Positions 8,627 through 18,433 of a stretch of DNA of 64,000 nt are shown here, one piece after another (within the stretch, counting starts at the first letter, position 1; every line of letters starts with the position of its first letter). Below the pieces are notes generated by a model. The model saw nothing but the letters and a program-made list of their open reading frames with translations, made no database searches and was not told the DNA's origin. Both the position numbers and the translations under genes were made by a program. Origin of the DNA: Mycolicibacter hiberniae (GTDB taxonomy: Bacteria > Actinomycetota > Actinomycetes > Mycobacteriales > Mycobacteriaceae); the NCBI RefSeq assembly GCF_010729485.1, contig NZ_AP022609.1, forward strand, positions 3,100,001-3,164,000, given 5' to 3'.

Positions 8627-9306
8627 ATGACGGGCACCGACGAACACCCGGCGGACGCGACCGCCATGGCCGCCCGCGCCGTCGGCACACGCGACGGGAT
8701 CGTGCCCTGAAATCCGGGAGCGAGCGCCACCGCAGCCTGGACTCCAAGATCGTCGCCGCCCTCGACAAGGTCGGCGACGCCCTGCACGTGCTGGCCCGGC
8801 GAGCCGCCGAAAACCACGATCTGTCGAGCACGCAGATGCGGGTTCTGGGCTGGCTGCACGTCGGCCCGCCGCCGGCCGCCTACCCCACCACGCTGGCCCG
8901 CGAACTCAACGTCACCGATTCCACCGTGAGCGACGCCATCGCCGCGCTGATCCGCAAGGGCCTGGTGGTGCGCACCCCGGACCCCCACGACCGCCGCCGT
9001 CACGACCTGTCCCTGACCCCCGAGGGACGCAAGACTGCTGCCCAGATCGCACGTTGGACCGCACCGGCAGAGATCGCCACATCCAAGCTCGAGCGCGCCG
9101 AAGCCGAACAACTGCTGGACACGCTGCTGGCCGTGCTGGCCCGACTGCACGACGCACAGATGATTCCCGTCACCCGCGCCTGCAGCACCTGCACGCAACT
9201 GGAAAACGTGCACGCCGACCGGCGCAGCTACCGCTGCAAGGTCTACGACATTCCCATGACGATTCCGGATCTGCGAGTCGACTGCGCCGACCACGTCCCG
9301 GCATAG
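8627..9306 (+). CDS. MarR-type winged-helix regulator with C-terminal Cys/His cluster; 5' end apparently frameshifted
   Basis: This is a MarR-family DNA-binding regulator, probably controlling the divergent monooxygenase operon. The intact frame runs from 8788 (GTG, 172 residues) and holds the winged helix ([20 protein letters not shown], wing [14 protein letters not shown]). The first MarR helix ([16 protein letters not shown]) is encoded upstream of that GTG in the same frame, with no ATG/GTG/TTG before it. A strong Shine-Dalgarno (GGGGAGG) and an ATG at 8627 lie in another frame that ends at TGA 8708. One extra C in the CCC at 8705-8707 would join them into about 226 residues. The tail has Cys132, Cys135, Cys150 and Cys166 (numbered from 8788), with His142 and His169, suggesting metal or redox sensing. 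Confidence 0.75.
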
Positions 9307-9348
9307 CAGACGCCCCGCGCGAATCGGATCGCAGAGCGGGCCGGAAGG

Positions 9349-10023
9349 TCAGGCGGCCAGCACCGCGTCCAGCGCGGAGTAGAACAGTCCGAGGCCGTCA
9401 TCGCTCGGCCCGGTCAGCGCCTCGATGGCGTGCTCCGGATGCGGCATCAGCCCGACCACCCGGCCGTTGGCCGAGCTCACCCCGGCGATGTCGCGCAGCG
9501 AGCCGTTGATGTTGTCGAGGTAGCGGAAGACCACCCGGTCCTCGCCCTCCAGTTCGTCGAGCACCGCCTCGGAGGCGACGTAGCGGCCCTCGCCGGACTT
9601 CAGCGGCACCAGCAGGTCGGCGTCGGCCTCGAACCGCGACGTCCAGGCCGTGGAGGTGGATGCCACCCGCAGCCACACGTCGCGGCAGACGAAGTGCAGG
9701 CCGACGTTGCGGGTCAGCGCACCCGGCAGCAGGCCCGCCTCGCAGAGCACCTGAAAACCGTTGCAGATGCCGAGCACGGGCATTCCCCGGTTGGCCGCGG
9801 CAACCACCTCCCCCATCACCGGGGCGAACCGGGCGATGGCGCCGGCCCGCAGGTAGTCGCCGTAGGAGAAGCCACCGGGTACCACGACGGCGTCGACACC
9901 CTTGAGGTCGGCGTCGGCGTGCCAGAGGCTGACGGCCTCGGCACCGACGAACCGCACCGCGCGGGCGGCGTCGACGTCGTCGAGGGTGCCGGGGAAGGTG
10001 ATGACGCCGACCCGCGCGCTCAC
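9349..10023 (-). CDS. purQ: Phosphoribosylformylglycinamidine synthase glutaminase subunit PurQ
   Basis: This is the class I glutamine amidotransferase subunit (224 residues) that supplies ammonia to PurL for FGAM synthesis. The nucleophile Cys sits in LGICNGFQ (near residue 86) and the catalytic His/Glu pair is in MPHPEHAIE near the C-terminus. The N-terminus [12 protein letters not shown] is typical. The start codon overlaps the purS stop by 4 bp, so purS-purQ are translationally coupled. It converges with the MarR gene across 42 bp. Confidence 0.97.
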   Translation of the reverse strand: MSARVGVITFPGTLDDVDAARAVRFVGAEAVSLWHADADLKGVDAVVVPGGFSYGDYLRAGAIARFAPVMGEVVAAANRGMPVLGICNGFQVLCEAGLLPGALTRNVGLHFVCRDVWLRVASTSTAWTSRFEADADLLVPLKSGEGRYVASEAVLDELEGEDRVVFRYLDNINGSLRDIAGVSSANGRVVGLMPHPEHAIEALTGPSDDGLGLFYSALDAVLAA

Positions 10024-10259
10024 GGCGTCTCCCGGCTGACGGTGAAGTCCTCGATCACCGTGTTGGCCAGCAGAGACTCGGCGATCTCGGCCAGCGTGGC
10101 ATCGTCGATCGAGTCATCGACCTCGAGCTCGAAACGCTTGCCCTGCCGGACGTCCGACACGCCGGTGTGGCCGAGGCGAGAAAGCGCTCCGAGGATGGCC
10201 TGACCCTGCGGGTCGAGGATCTCGGCTTTGGGCATCACGTGCACAACCACCCGGGCCAC
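10020..10259 (-). CDS. purS: Phosphoribosylformylglycinamidine synthase subunit PurS
   Basis: PurS (79 residues) is the small subunit that docks PurQ onto PurL in Gram-positive type FGAM synthase. Family features are [14 protein letters not shown] near the N-terminus and the KRFELEVDD strand. It is the first gene of the purS-purQ pair and diverges from the MBL hydrolase gene across about 83 bp, where the purine promoter should lie. Confidence 0.95.
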   Translation of the reverse strand: MARVVVHVMPKAEILDPQGQAILGALSRLGHTGVSDVRQGKRFELEVDDSIDDATLAEIAESLLANTVIEDFTVSRETP

Positions 10260-10342
10260 GCGCGCTCCCTACTGTCGACGGGGAATCGGTCGCGTCAACA
10301 ATACCGATGCCTGTCCGCGGCGCCGGAGCGCACAATCAATCC

Positions 10343-10981
10343 ATGCAATTGACCCACTTCGGCCATTCCTGCCTGCTCGCCGATTTCGGCGATGCCTCGG
10401 TGCTGTTCGATCCGGGCAACTTCTCGCACGGGTTCGAGGGCATCACGGGTCTGGCCGCGATCCTCATCACCCATCAGCACCCCGACCATGTCGACCTCAC
10501 ACGGCTTCCGGCCGTGCTCGACGGCAACCCCGGCGCCGCGCTCTACGCCGACCCGCAGACCGCCGCCCAGCTGGGTCCGCCCTGGCAGCCGGTGCACGTC
10601 GGGGACGCTTTCGACGTCGGCCCGCTGCGGGTCCGCGGGGTGGGCGGGCGGCACGCCGTGATCCATCCGGAGCTGCCGATGATCGACAACATCTCCTACC
10701 TGGTCGGCGATGCCGAACATGCCGCGCGGCTGATGCACCCCGGCGACGCGTTGTTCGTGCCCGGAGAACCGGTGGACGTGCTGGCGGCGCCGGCCGCGGC
10801 GCCGTGGATGAAGATCTCCGAGGCGGTCGACTACCTGCGCGCGGTGGCGCCGCGCGTCGCGGTACCGATCCACCAGGGCATCATCGCCGCCGATGCCCAG
10901 GGGATCTATCACGGGCGCCTGGCCGAGATGGGCCGCGCCGACTTCCGGGTCCTGCCGCAGGAGAACGCCGTCACCCTCTAG
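10343..10981 (+). CDS. MBL-fold metal-dependent hydrolase (UlaG-like)
   Basis: This is a 212-residue metallo-beta-lactamase-fold hydrolase. The signature HxHxDH is THQHPDHVD (residues 43-51), and further metal-site candidates are GGRHAVIH and the late PIHQGIIA. The ATG at 10343 opens MQLTHFGHSCLLADFGD, the usual start of this family; an earlier in-frame ATG adds 12 unlikely residues. It is the counterpart of M. tuberculosis Rv0786c, next to purS as there. The physiological substrate is unknown. Confidence 0.87.
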   Translation: MQLTHFGHSCLLADFGDASVLFDPGNFSHGFEGITGLAAILITHQHPDHVDLTRLPAVLDGNPGAALYADPQTAAQLGPPWQPVHVGDAFDVGPLRVRGVGGRHAVIHPELPMIDNISYLVGDAEHAARLMHPGDALFVPGEPVDVLAAPAAAPWMKISEAVDYLRAVAPRVAVPIHQGIIAADAQGIYHGRLAEMGRADFRVLPQENAVTL

Positions 10982-10993
10982 CCAGGCCTGCAA

Positions 10994-12649
10994 CTAGGCG
11001 ATGTCGCCGGCGGCACCTCGCCCGGCGGCCCGCCCGGAGAAGATGCAACCGCCCAGGAACGTGCCTTCCAGCGCCCGGTAGCCGTGCACACCGCCGCCCC
11101 CGAATCCAGCCACCTCGCCGGCCGCGTACAGTCCGTCGATCGGCTTGCCGTCCGCGCCCACCACCCGGGAGTCAAGGTCGGTTTCCAAGCCCCCCAGCGT
11201 TTTCCGGGTCAGGATGTGCAGCTTCACCGCGATCAGGGGTCCCGCGGACGGGTCGGTCAGCCGGTGCGGGGCCACCACCCGGCCCAGCCGGTCACCCAGG
11301 TAGGCCCGGGCGCCGCGGATCGCGGTGATCTGGCCGTCCTTGCTGAATCGGTTCACCACCTCGCGGTCGCGCGCGGTGACCTCGGCCTCGACGGTGGCGT
11401 AGTCCAACGGCAGCACGTCGGGCAGGTCGTTCATCGCTGCCACCAGATCCCGCAGCGTCGTCGCCTGCACGAAGTCCACCCCGCGGTCGATGAACGCCTG
11501 CACCGGTGGGGGCGGCCCCGAGCTGACCCGCGATCGGACCAGCTGACGCACGCTGCGGCTGGTCAGGTCGGGGTTCTGCTCTTGGCCCGACAGCGCGAAT
11601 TCCTTCTCGATGATCTGCCGGTTCAGCACGAACCAGGTGTAGTCCTGACCGGAGCGGGCGATGTGCTCCAGCGTGCCCAGGGTGTCAAAGCCCGGATACA
11701 ACGGCCCGGGCAGGCGCACGCCGGATGCGTCCAGCCACAGCGGCGACGGACCGGGGATGATCCGGATGCCGTGGCCCGGCCAGACCGGGTCGTAGTTGGT
11801 GATGCCCTCGGTGTAGTGCCACATCCGGTCCCGGTTGATAACCCGGGCGCCGGCGGCCTCGGTGATACCGATCATCCGGCCGTCGACGTGGGCGGGCACC
11901 CCGGCCAGCAGTTGCGCGGGGACCCGGCCCATGCGCTGCGGCCAGTTCTGCCGAACCAGGTCGAGGTTGCCCCCGATACCGCCGCTGGTCACCAGGACCG
12001 CGGCGGCACCGAACTCGAACTGCCCGATCGCTGTCCGCGAGGAAGCCACCCCGCGTGCCGCGGTGCAGGATTCGAGCACGCTGCCCCGCACCCCGCTCAC
12101 CCGGCCGGCCTCGACGATCAGTTCGTCGACCCGGTGCCGATGGGCGAACCGGACCTTGGGGTTGCCCCGGAGCCGGCGGGCGAAGATCTCCACCAGGGCG
12201 GGGCCGGTCCCCCACGTGATGTGGAAGCGGGGGACCGAGTTGCCGTGCCCGATCGCACCGTAGCCGCCCCGCTCGGCCCACCCCACCAGCGGGAAGATCT
12301 TCAGACCGCGGTCCCGAAGCCAGCTGCGCTTCTCGCCGGAGGCGAAGTCCACATAGGCGTGCGCCCATTGCCGCGGCCAGTGATCCTCGGGCCGGTCGAA
12401 GCCCGCGGTGCCCAGCCAATCCTGCAGTGCCAGTTCGTGACTGTCGCGAATCCCGAGCCGGCGCTGCTCGGGGCTGTCGACGAGGAACAGCCCCCCGAAA
12501 GACCAGTACGCCTGTCCCCCGAGGTTGGCGCTGTTCTCCTGGTCGACGATGAGCACACTGCGGCCCCGGTCCACCAGTTCGCAGGCCGCGACCAGGCCTG
12601 CCAGTCCCGCCCCGACGACGATCGCGTCAGCGTCCGCCCTATCGCTCAT
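10994..12649 (-). CDS. FAD-binding dehydrogenase (KstD/fumarate reductase flavoprotein-like, Rv0785 type)
   Basis: This is a 551-residue flavoprotein of the FAD_binding_2 family. The N-terminal dinucleotide motif is VVGAGLAGLVAACEL, and the C-terminal FAD motif is GLYAAGEVAGFGGGG followed by ALEGTFLGGCIFSGR. The family includes 3-ketosteroid dehydrogenases and fumarate reductase flavoproteins, and it matches the uncharacterised Rv0785 group in position and sequence. It is first in a short leftward pair and converges with the MBL gene. Substrate unknown. Confidence 0.88.
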   Translation of the reverse strand: MSDRADADAIVVGAGLAGLVAACELVDRGRSVLIVDQENSANLGGQAYWSFGGLFLVDSPEQRRLGIRDSHELALQDWLGTAGFDRPEDHWPRQWAHAYVDFASGEKRSWLRDRGLKIFPLVGWAERGGYGAIGHGNSVPRFHITWGTGPALVEIFARRLRGNPKVRFAHRHRVDELIVEAGRVSGVRGSVLESCTAARGVASSRTAIGQFEFGAAAVLVTSGGIGGNLDLVRQNWPQRMGRVPAQLLAGVPAHVDGRMIGITEAAGARVINRDRMWHYTEGITNYDPVWPGHGIRIIPGPSPLWLDASGVRLPGPLYPGFDTLGTLEHIARSGQDYTWFVLNRQIIEKEFALSGQEQNPDLTSRSVRQLVRSRVSSGPPPPVQAFIDRGVDFVQATTLRDLVAAMNDLPDVLPLDYATVEAEVTARDREVVNRFSKDGQITAIRGARAYLGDRLGRVVAPHRLTDPSAGPLIAVKLHILTRKTLGGLETDLDSRVVGADGKPIDGLYAAGEVAGFGGGGVHGYRALEGTFLGGCIFSGRAAGRGAAGDIA

Positions 12650-12668
12650 GGCGTGACAGCGTATCGAG

Positions 12669-13382
12669 TCAGGCGCTCAGCTCAGAGGCCACGTCGACCG
12701 GTGGGAGGGGCCAGCGATAGCGCTCCGGCCGGCAGCCGTGCCCCAACGCCGCGTCCGCCGCATCCAGCATCGCCTCGGCCACGCCCGGCTTGGCGAGCGC
12801 CCGGGCACCCACCGACAACCGCACCATGCCGCCGCGGCGCGCGATGCGCTCGCCGGTCGCCACCACCATCCGGCACCACCAGGGCGCGGTGAGGAATCCT
12901 CCCCCGATGCCGAGCACACGCGCCCGCACGGTGTGCTCGGGCATCAGGTCGGTCACACCGTGCAGACCGGCCAGCAGCCGGAAGCCGTTACGCGGCAACG
13001 CTCTGAGTGTTCCCGGCGACACCGTCCAGCCGGGGGCGGCGAACAACCGGGTGCGCAGTCCCAGGTGCTCGAGCACGCGGTCGGCGCCGAGCAGCCGCAG
13101 ATTGGCCTCGTGGGCCGCCAGCGTGGCGAACTCGCCGCGCCGCTTCTTGGTGGCCGCCTCGTCGAAACCGTGCAAAACGATCGCGGCGCCCGCCGCGCGC
13201 CGCTGCGCCAGCCACGCCACCGTTTCGGGGTCGCGGTCCAGCCGGTAACCGGCACCCAGTCGCGGCGCCACCAGCAGCGATACCGGCACTGCCCGGGCGT
13301 CGAGTTCCGCGCAGAAGGCCTCGGCGCGGTCACGGGTGTGCACCCCGATACCGGAGACGGAAACGATCAGTTGTCCGGCCAC
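12669..13382 (-). CDS. DUF2334-like polysaccharide-deacetylase-fold protein (Rv0784 type)
   Basis: This is a 237-residue protein starting at GTG 13382 (VAGQLIVSVSGIGVHT). It has the (beta/alpha)-barrel look of the DUF2334/polysaccharide deacetylase superfamily: an SVSGIG strand near the start, an LVAPR strand, IVLHGFD with a candidate metal His/Asp, and FAAPGWTVS. It fits the position of M. tuberculosis Rv0784. No signal peptide is visible. Function unknown; carbohydrate deacetylation is only a fold-based possibility. Confidence 0.75.
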   Translation of the reverse strand: MAGQLIVSVSGIGVHTRDRAEAFCAELDARAVPVSLLVAPRLGAGYRLDRDPETVAWLAQRRAAGAAIVLHGFDEAATKKRRGEFATLAAHEANLRLLGADRVLEHLGLRTRLFAAPGWTVSPGTLRALPRNGFRLLAGLHGVTDLMPEHTVRARVLGIGGGFLTAPWWCRMVVATGERIARRGGMVRLSVGARALAKPGVAEAMLDAADAALGHGCRPERYRWPLPPVDVASELSA

Positions 13383-13450
13383 GCCTTCAGTGTGACCAGC
13401 GCAGGTGTCCAGCCGGTGACGTCGAGGAGGACACCGGATAGCGCGCTGGG

Positions 13451-14788
13451 TTACGCCCGGCGGCGGCTGTGGTCGGCCGGGTCGGTGCTGGTGGCGGCGA
13501 TCGCCTTGAGCCGGGCCAGATCGCGGGGGTGCAGGCCGGGCGTAGCCTCCAACGATTCCACCAGCAGGTCGGTCTGTTCCCGCAGGGCGGGCAGGTGCTC
13601 GGGCCGGCCCGACTCCTTGACGTGGGCGATCAGCATCCGCACCACCCGCAGGATCGTCGCCGCGACCAGGGGCTGGCTGGGCGCGGCCTGGCGAAGCTGG
13701 TCGAAACCGTGCGCGATGTATTCCTTGGGGTCGAGGTCCCAGGGCCGCAAGAGGACTCGCCCTTCGGGGCCGGCCACCGCGCGAGGCCGGGGTGGGGCCA
13801 CCAGCACCCGCCGCAGCAGGCTGCCCACCCGCAGCGTCGCCTCCACCGCCGTGGTCGGGTCGTTGATCGCCGAGCTGAGCGCACGCAACCCGATGTCGAC
13901 CAACTGGCGGAACGCGAAGTCGACGTCCTCCTGCATGGTGCGGCTGCCGCTGACGACGATGGCCCTGGGCAGCTTGCGCCGCACCCGGTCCGGGTTCTCC
14001 GGTACCGGCCAGATGGTGACCAGCGGCTGCCCGAGGTGGATGTAGGCGCCCACCCGGGTGTCCAGCCTGATGGTCGTGCCGGGCGGAATGGCCGCCAGCA
14101 GCCGTTCGGCGTCGACCTGGCTGACCCAGCCGTTGCCCGGCGAGGTCAGCCGCAGCGCCTCCGCCGGGGCGTTCATTTCGGCGTCGGGAGCGGGCTGTTC
14201 GTGGACGGCGGCGGCCACGACCGCATCGATCACCGTGGCCCCCTCGGCCGCGATCTCGCGCACCACCTGGCCGACCTCCAGCCGGTGGGCCAGGTGATCG
14301 ACGTGGCCGATGATCGTGACCACCGTGGCGATCGTCAGCACGATCGCCACGGTCACGGTCAGCGGTGGAGCCGGGACGGGCGAGGATCCATCGAGGTCGG
14401 GCAGGCTCAGCACGCAGTACACGAATGTCGCGACCAGCAGACCGATCACGACCTGGCTGAGCCGGTCGCGAATGAACCACCGCATCACCCGCGGCGACAG
14501 CTGCGAACTCGCCAGCTGCAGGCTGACGATGGTCAAGGAGAAGATGACACCGGCCGTGGTGATCGTGGCGCCGGCGATGGTGGAGAGCAGCGTGGTGGCC
14601 ACGCCGCTGTCCATTTTCAGAAGATAGCGCGGCGACGGACCGATGTTGCGGTCAGCCACTCGGGTGATGACGGCCAGCGCCATCCCGCCGAAGACGATCA
14701 ACAGCGGCAGCGCGAACAGGCTCTCTCGGAACCGGTACGCCAGCGCCGCCGCCCGCACACTGGGGAAGCGTTCCGACTGGGTGCTCAT
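13451..14788 (-). CDS. DUF2254 family membrane protein
   Basis: This is a 445-residue predicted membrane protein. Four hydrophobic segments appear at about residues 25-45, 64-90, 112-130 and 142-165, followed by a long soluble region with the DUF2254 hallmarks AIPPGTTIRLDTRVGAYIH and FRQLVDIGLRALSSAINDPT. The ATG at 14788 overlaps the stop of the glutathione peroxidase gene (TGATG), so the two are coupled. M. tuberculosis has an efflux gene (Rv0783c) in this interval instead. Function unknown. Confidence 0.85.
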   Translation of the reverse strand: MSTQSERFPSVRAAALAYRFRESLFALPLLIVFGGMALAVITRVADRNIGPSPRYLLKMDSGVATTLLSTIAGATITTAGVIFSLTIVSLQLASSQLSPRVMRWFIRDRLSQVVIGLLVATFVYCVLSLPDLDGSSPVPAPPLTVTVAIVLTIATVVTIIGHVDHLAHRLEVGQVVREIAAEGATVIDAVVAAAVHEQPAPDAEMNAPAEALRLTSPGNGWVSQVDAERLLAAIPPGTTIRLDTRVGAYIHLGQPLVTIWPVPENPDRVRRKLPRAIVVSGSRTMQEDVDFAFRQLVDIGLRALSSAINDPTTAVEATLRVGSLLRRVLVAPPRPRAVAGPEGRVLLRPWDLDPKEYIAHGFDQLRQAAPSQPLVAATILRVVRMLIAHVKESGRPEHLPALREQTDLLVESLEATPGLHPRDLARLKAIAATSTDPADHSRRRA

Positions 14789-15276
14789 CAGCCAGGCAGG
14801 ACGGCTTCGATAGCGGCAATCACCTCGGGAGCGTCCGGCACGGTGGTCGGCCGGAAGCGGTTGACTACGGTGGCGCCCGGGGCGAGCAGGAACTTCTCGA
14901 AGTTCCACTGCACATCGCCGGCCGCACCTTCGGCGTCGGCGGCTTTGGTCAGCTCGGCATACAGCGGGTGGCGATCCGCTCCATTGACGTCGGTCTTGAC
15001 CAGCAGCGGAAACGTCACGCCGTAGGTGGTGGAGCAGAAGGTCTGGATCTCCTCCGCGGTTCCGGGCTCCTGGCCCATGAACTGGTTGCAGGGCACGCCA
15101 AGGACCGTCAGTCCCCGCTCGGCATAGTCGCGCGCGAGCTTCTCCAGGGCGCCGTACTGCGGGGTCAGCCCGCACTTGGAGGCGACGTTGACCACCAGGA
15201 CGGCACGGTCGGCGAAGTCAGCCAGCGAGGTGGAACGGCCGTCGAGGGTGGTCAGCGGGATTTCGGCGAGGCTCAT
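14788..15276 (-). CDS. Glutathione peroxidase family protein (Cys-type, probably thioredoxin-dependent)
   Basis: This is a 162-residue GPx-fold peroxidase. The peroxidatic Cys35 is in VASKCGLTPQY, followed by GVPCNQFMGQEPG (Gln of the tetrad, possible resolving Cys nearby) and QWNFEKFLL (Trp/Asn). Bacterial Cys-GPx enzymes usually accept electrons from thioredoxin, and mycobacteria lack glutathione, so a thioredoxin-dependent hydroperoxidase is the likely role. The ATG at 15276 gives the standard N-terminus. It precedes and overlaps the DUF2254 gene. Confidence 0.9.
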   Translation of the reverse strand: MSLAEIPLTTLDGRSTSLADFADRAVLVVNVASKCGLTPQYGALEKLARDYAERGLTVLGVPCNQFMGQEPGTAEEIQTFCSTTYGVTFPLLVKTDVNGADRHPLYAELTKAADAEGAAGDVQWNFEKFLLAPGATVVNRFRPTTVPDAPEVIAAIEAVLPG

Positions 15277-15286
15277 GGCCGCGACG

Positions 15287-17413
15287 TTACCCGCAGTCCA
15301 CCACCGCCAGCAGCCAGGCGTAAGAGAACGCGATCTCCTTCCAGCGTTCGTATCGCCCGGAGATTCCACCGTGACCGGCGTTCATCTCGGTTTTCAGCAA
15401 CACCGGGTTGTCATCGGTCTTGGTGTGTCGCAGTGCCGCGATCCACTTCGCCGGCTCGACGTAGTACACCCGGGTGTCGTGCAGCGAGGTCATCGCCAGG
15501 ATCGGCGGGTAGTCCCGGCGAGCTACGTTCTCGTACGGCGAGTAGGACTTCATGTAGCGGTAGACCTCCTTGTCCTCCAAGGGGTTTCCCCACTCGTCCC
15601 ACTCGGTCACGGTCAACGGCAGCGACGGGTCCAAGATGGTGGTCAGCGGGTCGACGAACGGCACCTGGGCCACCACTCCGGCGAACAGTTCCGGCGCCAG
15701 GTTGGTCACCGCGCCCATCAGCAGCCCACCGGCGCTGCCCCCCATGGCGACCAGGCGGCCCTGCCGGCAGATGCCCGCATCGATCAGGTGGCGGCCCACC
15801 GCGACGAAGTCGGTGAAGCTGTTCTTCTTTTCCAGCATTTTGCCGTGCTCGTACCACAGCCGGCCCAGTTCACCACCGCCGCGGACGTGGGCCACGGCAT
15901 ACACCATGCCCCGGTCCAGCAGCGACAACCGGGCGATGGAGAACTGGGGATCCTCGCACATCTCATAGGCGCCGTAGCCGTAAAGCAGCGTGGGAGCGGG
16001 AAGTTCGAGGTCGGCCCGGTGTACCACCGACACCGGGACGCGGGTGCCGTCCTCGGCATAGGCCCAGTCGCGGTACTCGACGTAGTCGGTGCTGCGGTAC
16101 TCGCCCAGCACCGGCTGCTCTCGCAGCAGGGTTCGCTCACCGGTGGGCAGGTCGATGTCGTAGATCCGCACCGGGGTGATGAACGAGGTTGCGCCCACCC
16201 GCAGTTTCGGGGCGTCCCAGTTCGGGTTGGCCGCCAGACCCGCAGACGTCAACTCGGTGTCGAACGTGATCTCCTGCGGCGGTAGGACATCACCGTCGTC
16301 GCCGATCGGCCACAGCTGGAGGCGAGGCAGGCCCTCGGCCCGGTACCCCACCACCAGATGGCGCGCGAAGGCATCCACCGAGTCGAGCCGCACGTCGTCT
16401 CTGCCGGGGATCAGCGTCTGCTGCGTGGCGGGGTCGGCGGCCGTCGATACCGGCACCTGCACCAGCGTGAAATTGACTGCCCCATCGTTGTGCAGGATCA
16501 GGAAACGGTCTTGACCGCCGATGACTGCGTGTTCCACCGAGTACTCGACGCCCTCGCGGCGGGGCAGGACCACGGTGAACTCTGCATCGGAGTTCGCGGC
16601 GTCGGCGTAGCGCACTTCGGAGGTGATCGACGAACCGGCGGCGATCAACACGTAGGAGTCACTGCGGGTTCGCCCTACCGCCAACCAGAATCGCTCGTCG
16701 GCCTCGTGGTAGACCTGTTCGGCCGAGTCCGCCGGGTCGCCGACCCGATAGCGCCACACGGTATCCGGCCGCCAGGCTTCGTCGACGGTCACGTAGTAGA
16801 CGGTCCGGTTGTCGGTCGCCCAGGTCACCCCGGCGCCGATCCCGGCGATCTCCCCGGGCAACAGTTCGCCGGAACGAAGGTCCTTGAACCGCAGGGTGTA
16901 TCGCTCGTCGCCGACGACGTCGACCGAGTAGGCCAGGAGGTTGCCGTCCGGGCTGACGCTGGCGGCACCGAGCGCGAAGAAATCGTGCCCGTCGGCCTCG
17001 GCGTTCTGGTCGAGCAGCACCTGCTCGCCCGGGATCGCGGTATTCTCGTCGAGTTCCGGCGGAGTCCAGTCGTCGGGGTCGGCGACCGGGCAGCGGCACT
17101 GCACGCCGTACTGCTTGCCTTCGAAGGTCCTGGCGTAATACCACCAGTCGTCGCGGCGGGCGGGTACCGACAGGTCGGTCTCCTTGGTACGGGCTTTGAT
17201 CTCGTCGAAAATGCTGCTCCGCAAGGAGTCCAGGCGGGCGGTGACCGCCTCGGTGTAAGCGTTTTCGGCTTCCAGGTGGGCGATCACCGCGGGGTCGGAC
17301 TTGTCCCGCAGCCACTCGTAGGGGTCGACGAAGACGTCGCCGTGGTGGGTGCGCGTGCTGTCGACCCGTTTGGCCGTCGGCGGGGCGGGAAGACTCTGCT
17401 GCTCGGCGGTCAT
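15287..17413 (-). CDS. ptrB: Oligopeptidase B / S9 family serine peptidase, full length
   Basis: This is a 708-residue prolyl-oligopeptidase-family (S9A) peptidase that cleaves after basic residues in short peptides. An N-terminal beta-propeller (about residues 70-410) precedes the alpha/beta hydrolase domain with nucleophile Ser in [11 protein letters not shown], Asp in SLHDTRVYY and His in [12 protein letters not shown]. The start overlaps the purC stop by 4 bp. The M. tuberculosis H37Rv orthologue is annotated as two pieces (ptrBa/ptrBb), whereas the frame is continuous here. Confidence 0.94.
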   Translation of the reverse strand: MTAEQQSLPAPPTAKRVDSTRTHHGDVFVDPYEWLRDKSDPAVIAHLEAENAYTEAVTARLDSLRSSIFDEIKARTKETDLSVPARRDDWWYYARTFEGKQYGVQCRCPVADPDDWTPPELDENTAIPGEQVLLDQNAEADGHDFFALGAASVSPDGNLLAYSVDVVGDERYTLRFKDLRSGELLPGEIAGIGAGVTWATDNRTVYYVTVDEAWRPDTVWRYRVGDPADSAEQVYHEADERFWLAVGRTRSDSYVLIAAGSSITSEVRYADAANSDAEFTVVLPRREGVEYSVEHAVIGGQDRFLILHNDGAVNFTLVQVPVSTAADPATQQTLIPGRDDVRLDSVDAFARHLVVGYRAEGLPRLQLWPIGDDGDVLPPQEITFDTELTSAGLAANPNWDAPKLRVGATSFITPVRIYDIDLPTGERTLLREQPVLGEYRSTDYVEYRDWAYAEDGTRVPVSVVHRADLELPAPTLLYGYGAYEMCEDPQFSIARLSLLDRGMVYAVAHVRGGGELGRLWYEHGKMLEKKNSFTDFVAVGRHLIDAGICRQGRLVAMGGSAGGLLMGAVTNLAPELFAGVVAQVPFVDPLTTILDPSLPLTVTEWDEWGNPLEDKEVYRYMKSYSPYENVARRDYPPILAMTSLHDTRVYYVEPAKWIAALRHTKTDDNPVLLKTEMNAGHGGISGRYERWKEIAFSYAWLLAVVDCG

Positions 17414-18306
17414 GCTCCGGGACCGACCCAGTCATCGAAGGACAGGCCTGAAATACGTTCGTAGGCCTCGACGTAACGGGCGCGGGTAGCGGCGATGATG
17501 TCGTCGGGAAGTGGTGGGGGCGGCTGGTCCCCGGATCGGTCCCACCCGGATTCCGGGCTGGTCAGCCAGTTGCGGACGAACTGCTTGTCGAAGCTCTCCT
17601 GCACCACCCCGGGCCGATAGTCGTCGGCGGGCCAGTACCGCGACGAGTCGGGAGTGAACACCTCGTCGGCGAGCACCAGGTTGTCGTGCTCGTCGACGCC
17701 GAATTCGAACTTGGTGTCGGCGATGATGATCCCCTTGGTCAGGGCGTGGTCGGCGGCCTGCACATAAGTTGCCAGGGTGCGGTCGCGCAGCTGGCCGGCC
17801 CGGACCGGGCCCACCAGGTCGATCACCTGGGCGAACGAGATGTTCTCGTCGTGTGCGCCGATCTCGGCCTTGGTCGCCGGTGTGAAGATCGGATTGACGA
17901 ACTTGCTGGCCTCCACCAGACCCTCCGGCAGGGGGATGCCGCACACGGCGCCAGTGCGCTGGTAGTCCAGCAGGCCGGAGCCGGTCAGGTAGCCGCGTGC
18001 GACGCACTCGACGGGCATCATCTGCAGCTGACGAACCACCAGGGCGCGGCCGAGTACCTCGTCGGGGATACGCGGGTCGTCGGGAGGGCCGGCCAGATGG
18101 TTGGGAGCCTCGACGAGGTCGAAGAAGAAGACACTCATCGCGGTCAGGATGCGGCCCTTGTCGGGGATCTCGCTGTCGAGGACGTAGTCGAACGCGGAAA
18201 TCCGGTCGGTGGCCACGAACAGCAGGTGCTGGTCGTCTATCCGGTAGAGCTCGCGGACTTTGCCGCTGGCCAGGTGCTGGTAATCGGTGAGCGCGGGTCG
18301 CGACAT
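17410..18306 (-). CDS. purC: Phosphoribosylaminoimidazole-succinocarboxamide synthase PurC
   Basis: PurC (SAICAR synthetase, 298 residues) joins aspartate to CAIR in purine synthesis. It shows the classic [11 protein letters not shown] and [12 protein letters not shown] at the N-terminus, [14 protein letters not shown] in the middle and [10 protein letters not shown] near the ATP/metal site. It heads a purC-ptrB unit and diverges from the PGRS-GH5 gene over 127 bp that must hold both promoters. Confidence 0.97.
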   Translation of the reverse strand: MSRPALTDYQHLASGKVRELYRIDDQHLLFVATDRISAFDYVLDSEIPDKGRILTAMSVFFFDLVEAPNHLAGPPDDPRIPDEVLGRALVVRQLQMMPVECVARGYLTGSGLLDYQRTGAVCGIPLPEGLVEASKFVNPIFTPATKAEIGAHDENISFAQVIDLVGPVRAGQLRDRTLATYVQAADHALTKGIIIADTKFEFGVDEHDNLVLADEVFTPDSSRYWPADDYRPGVVQESFDKQFVRNWLTSPESGWDRSGDQPPPPLPDDIIAATRARYVEAYERISGLSFDDWVGPGA

Positions 18307-18433
18307 TGCGTCAGCCTAATGGGCAGCGCATGGCCGACCCCAATCCAGCGCAGCGCACCTCATATGACTTACAGTGAATTGTCAGACTTTTCATACCTAA
18401 CACATAGCAGCATCGGCCCCAAGGTAGCGACTG

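Noticed and set aside
5053..9306. Insertion sequence or integrase explaining acquisition of the monooxygenase operon
   Set aside because: No transposase, integrase, terminal inverted repeats or target duplication could be seen around the operon.
10295..12892. Long plus-strand frames antisense to the FAD dehydrogenase and similar antisense frames across the window
   Set aside because: High-GC codon bias keeps antisense frames open. None has family motifs, and the opposite strand carries a recognised gene in each case.
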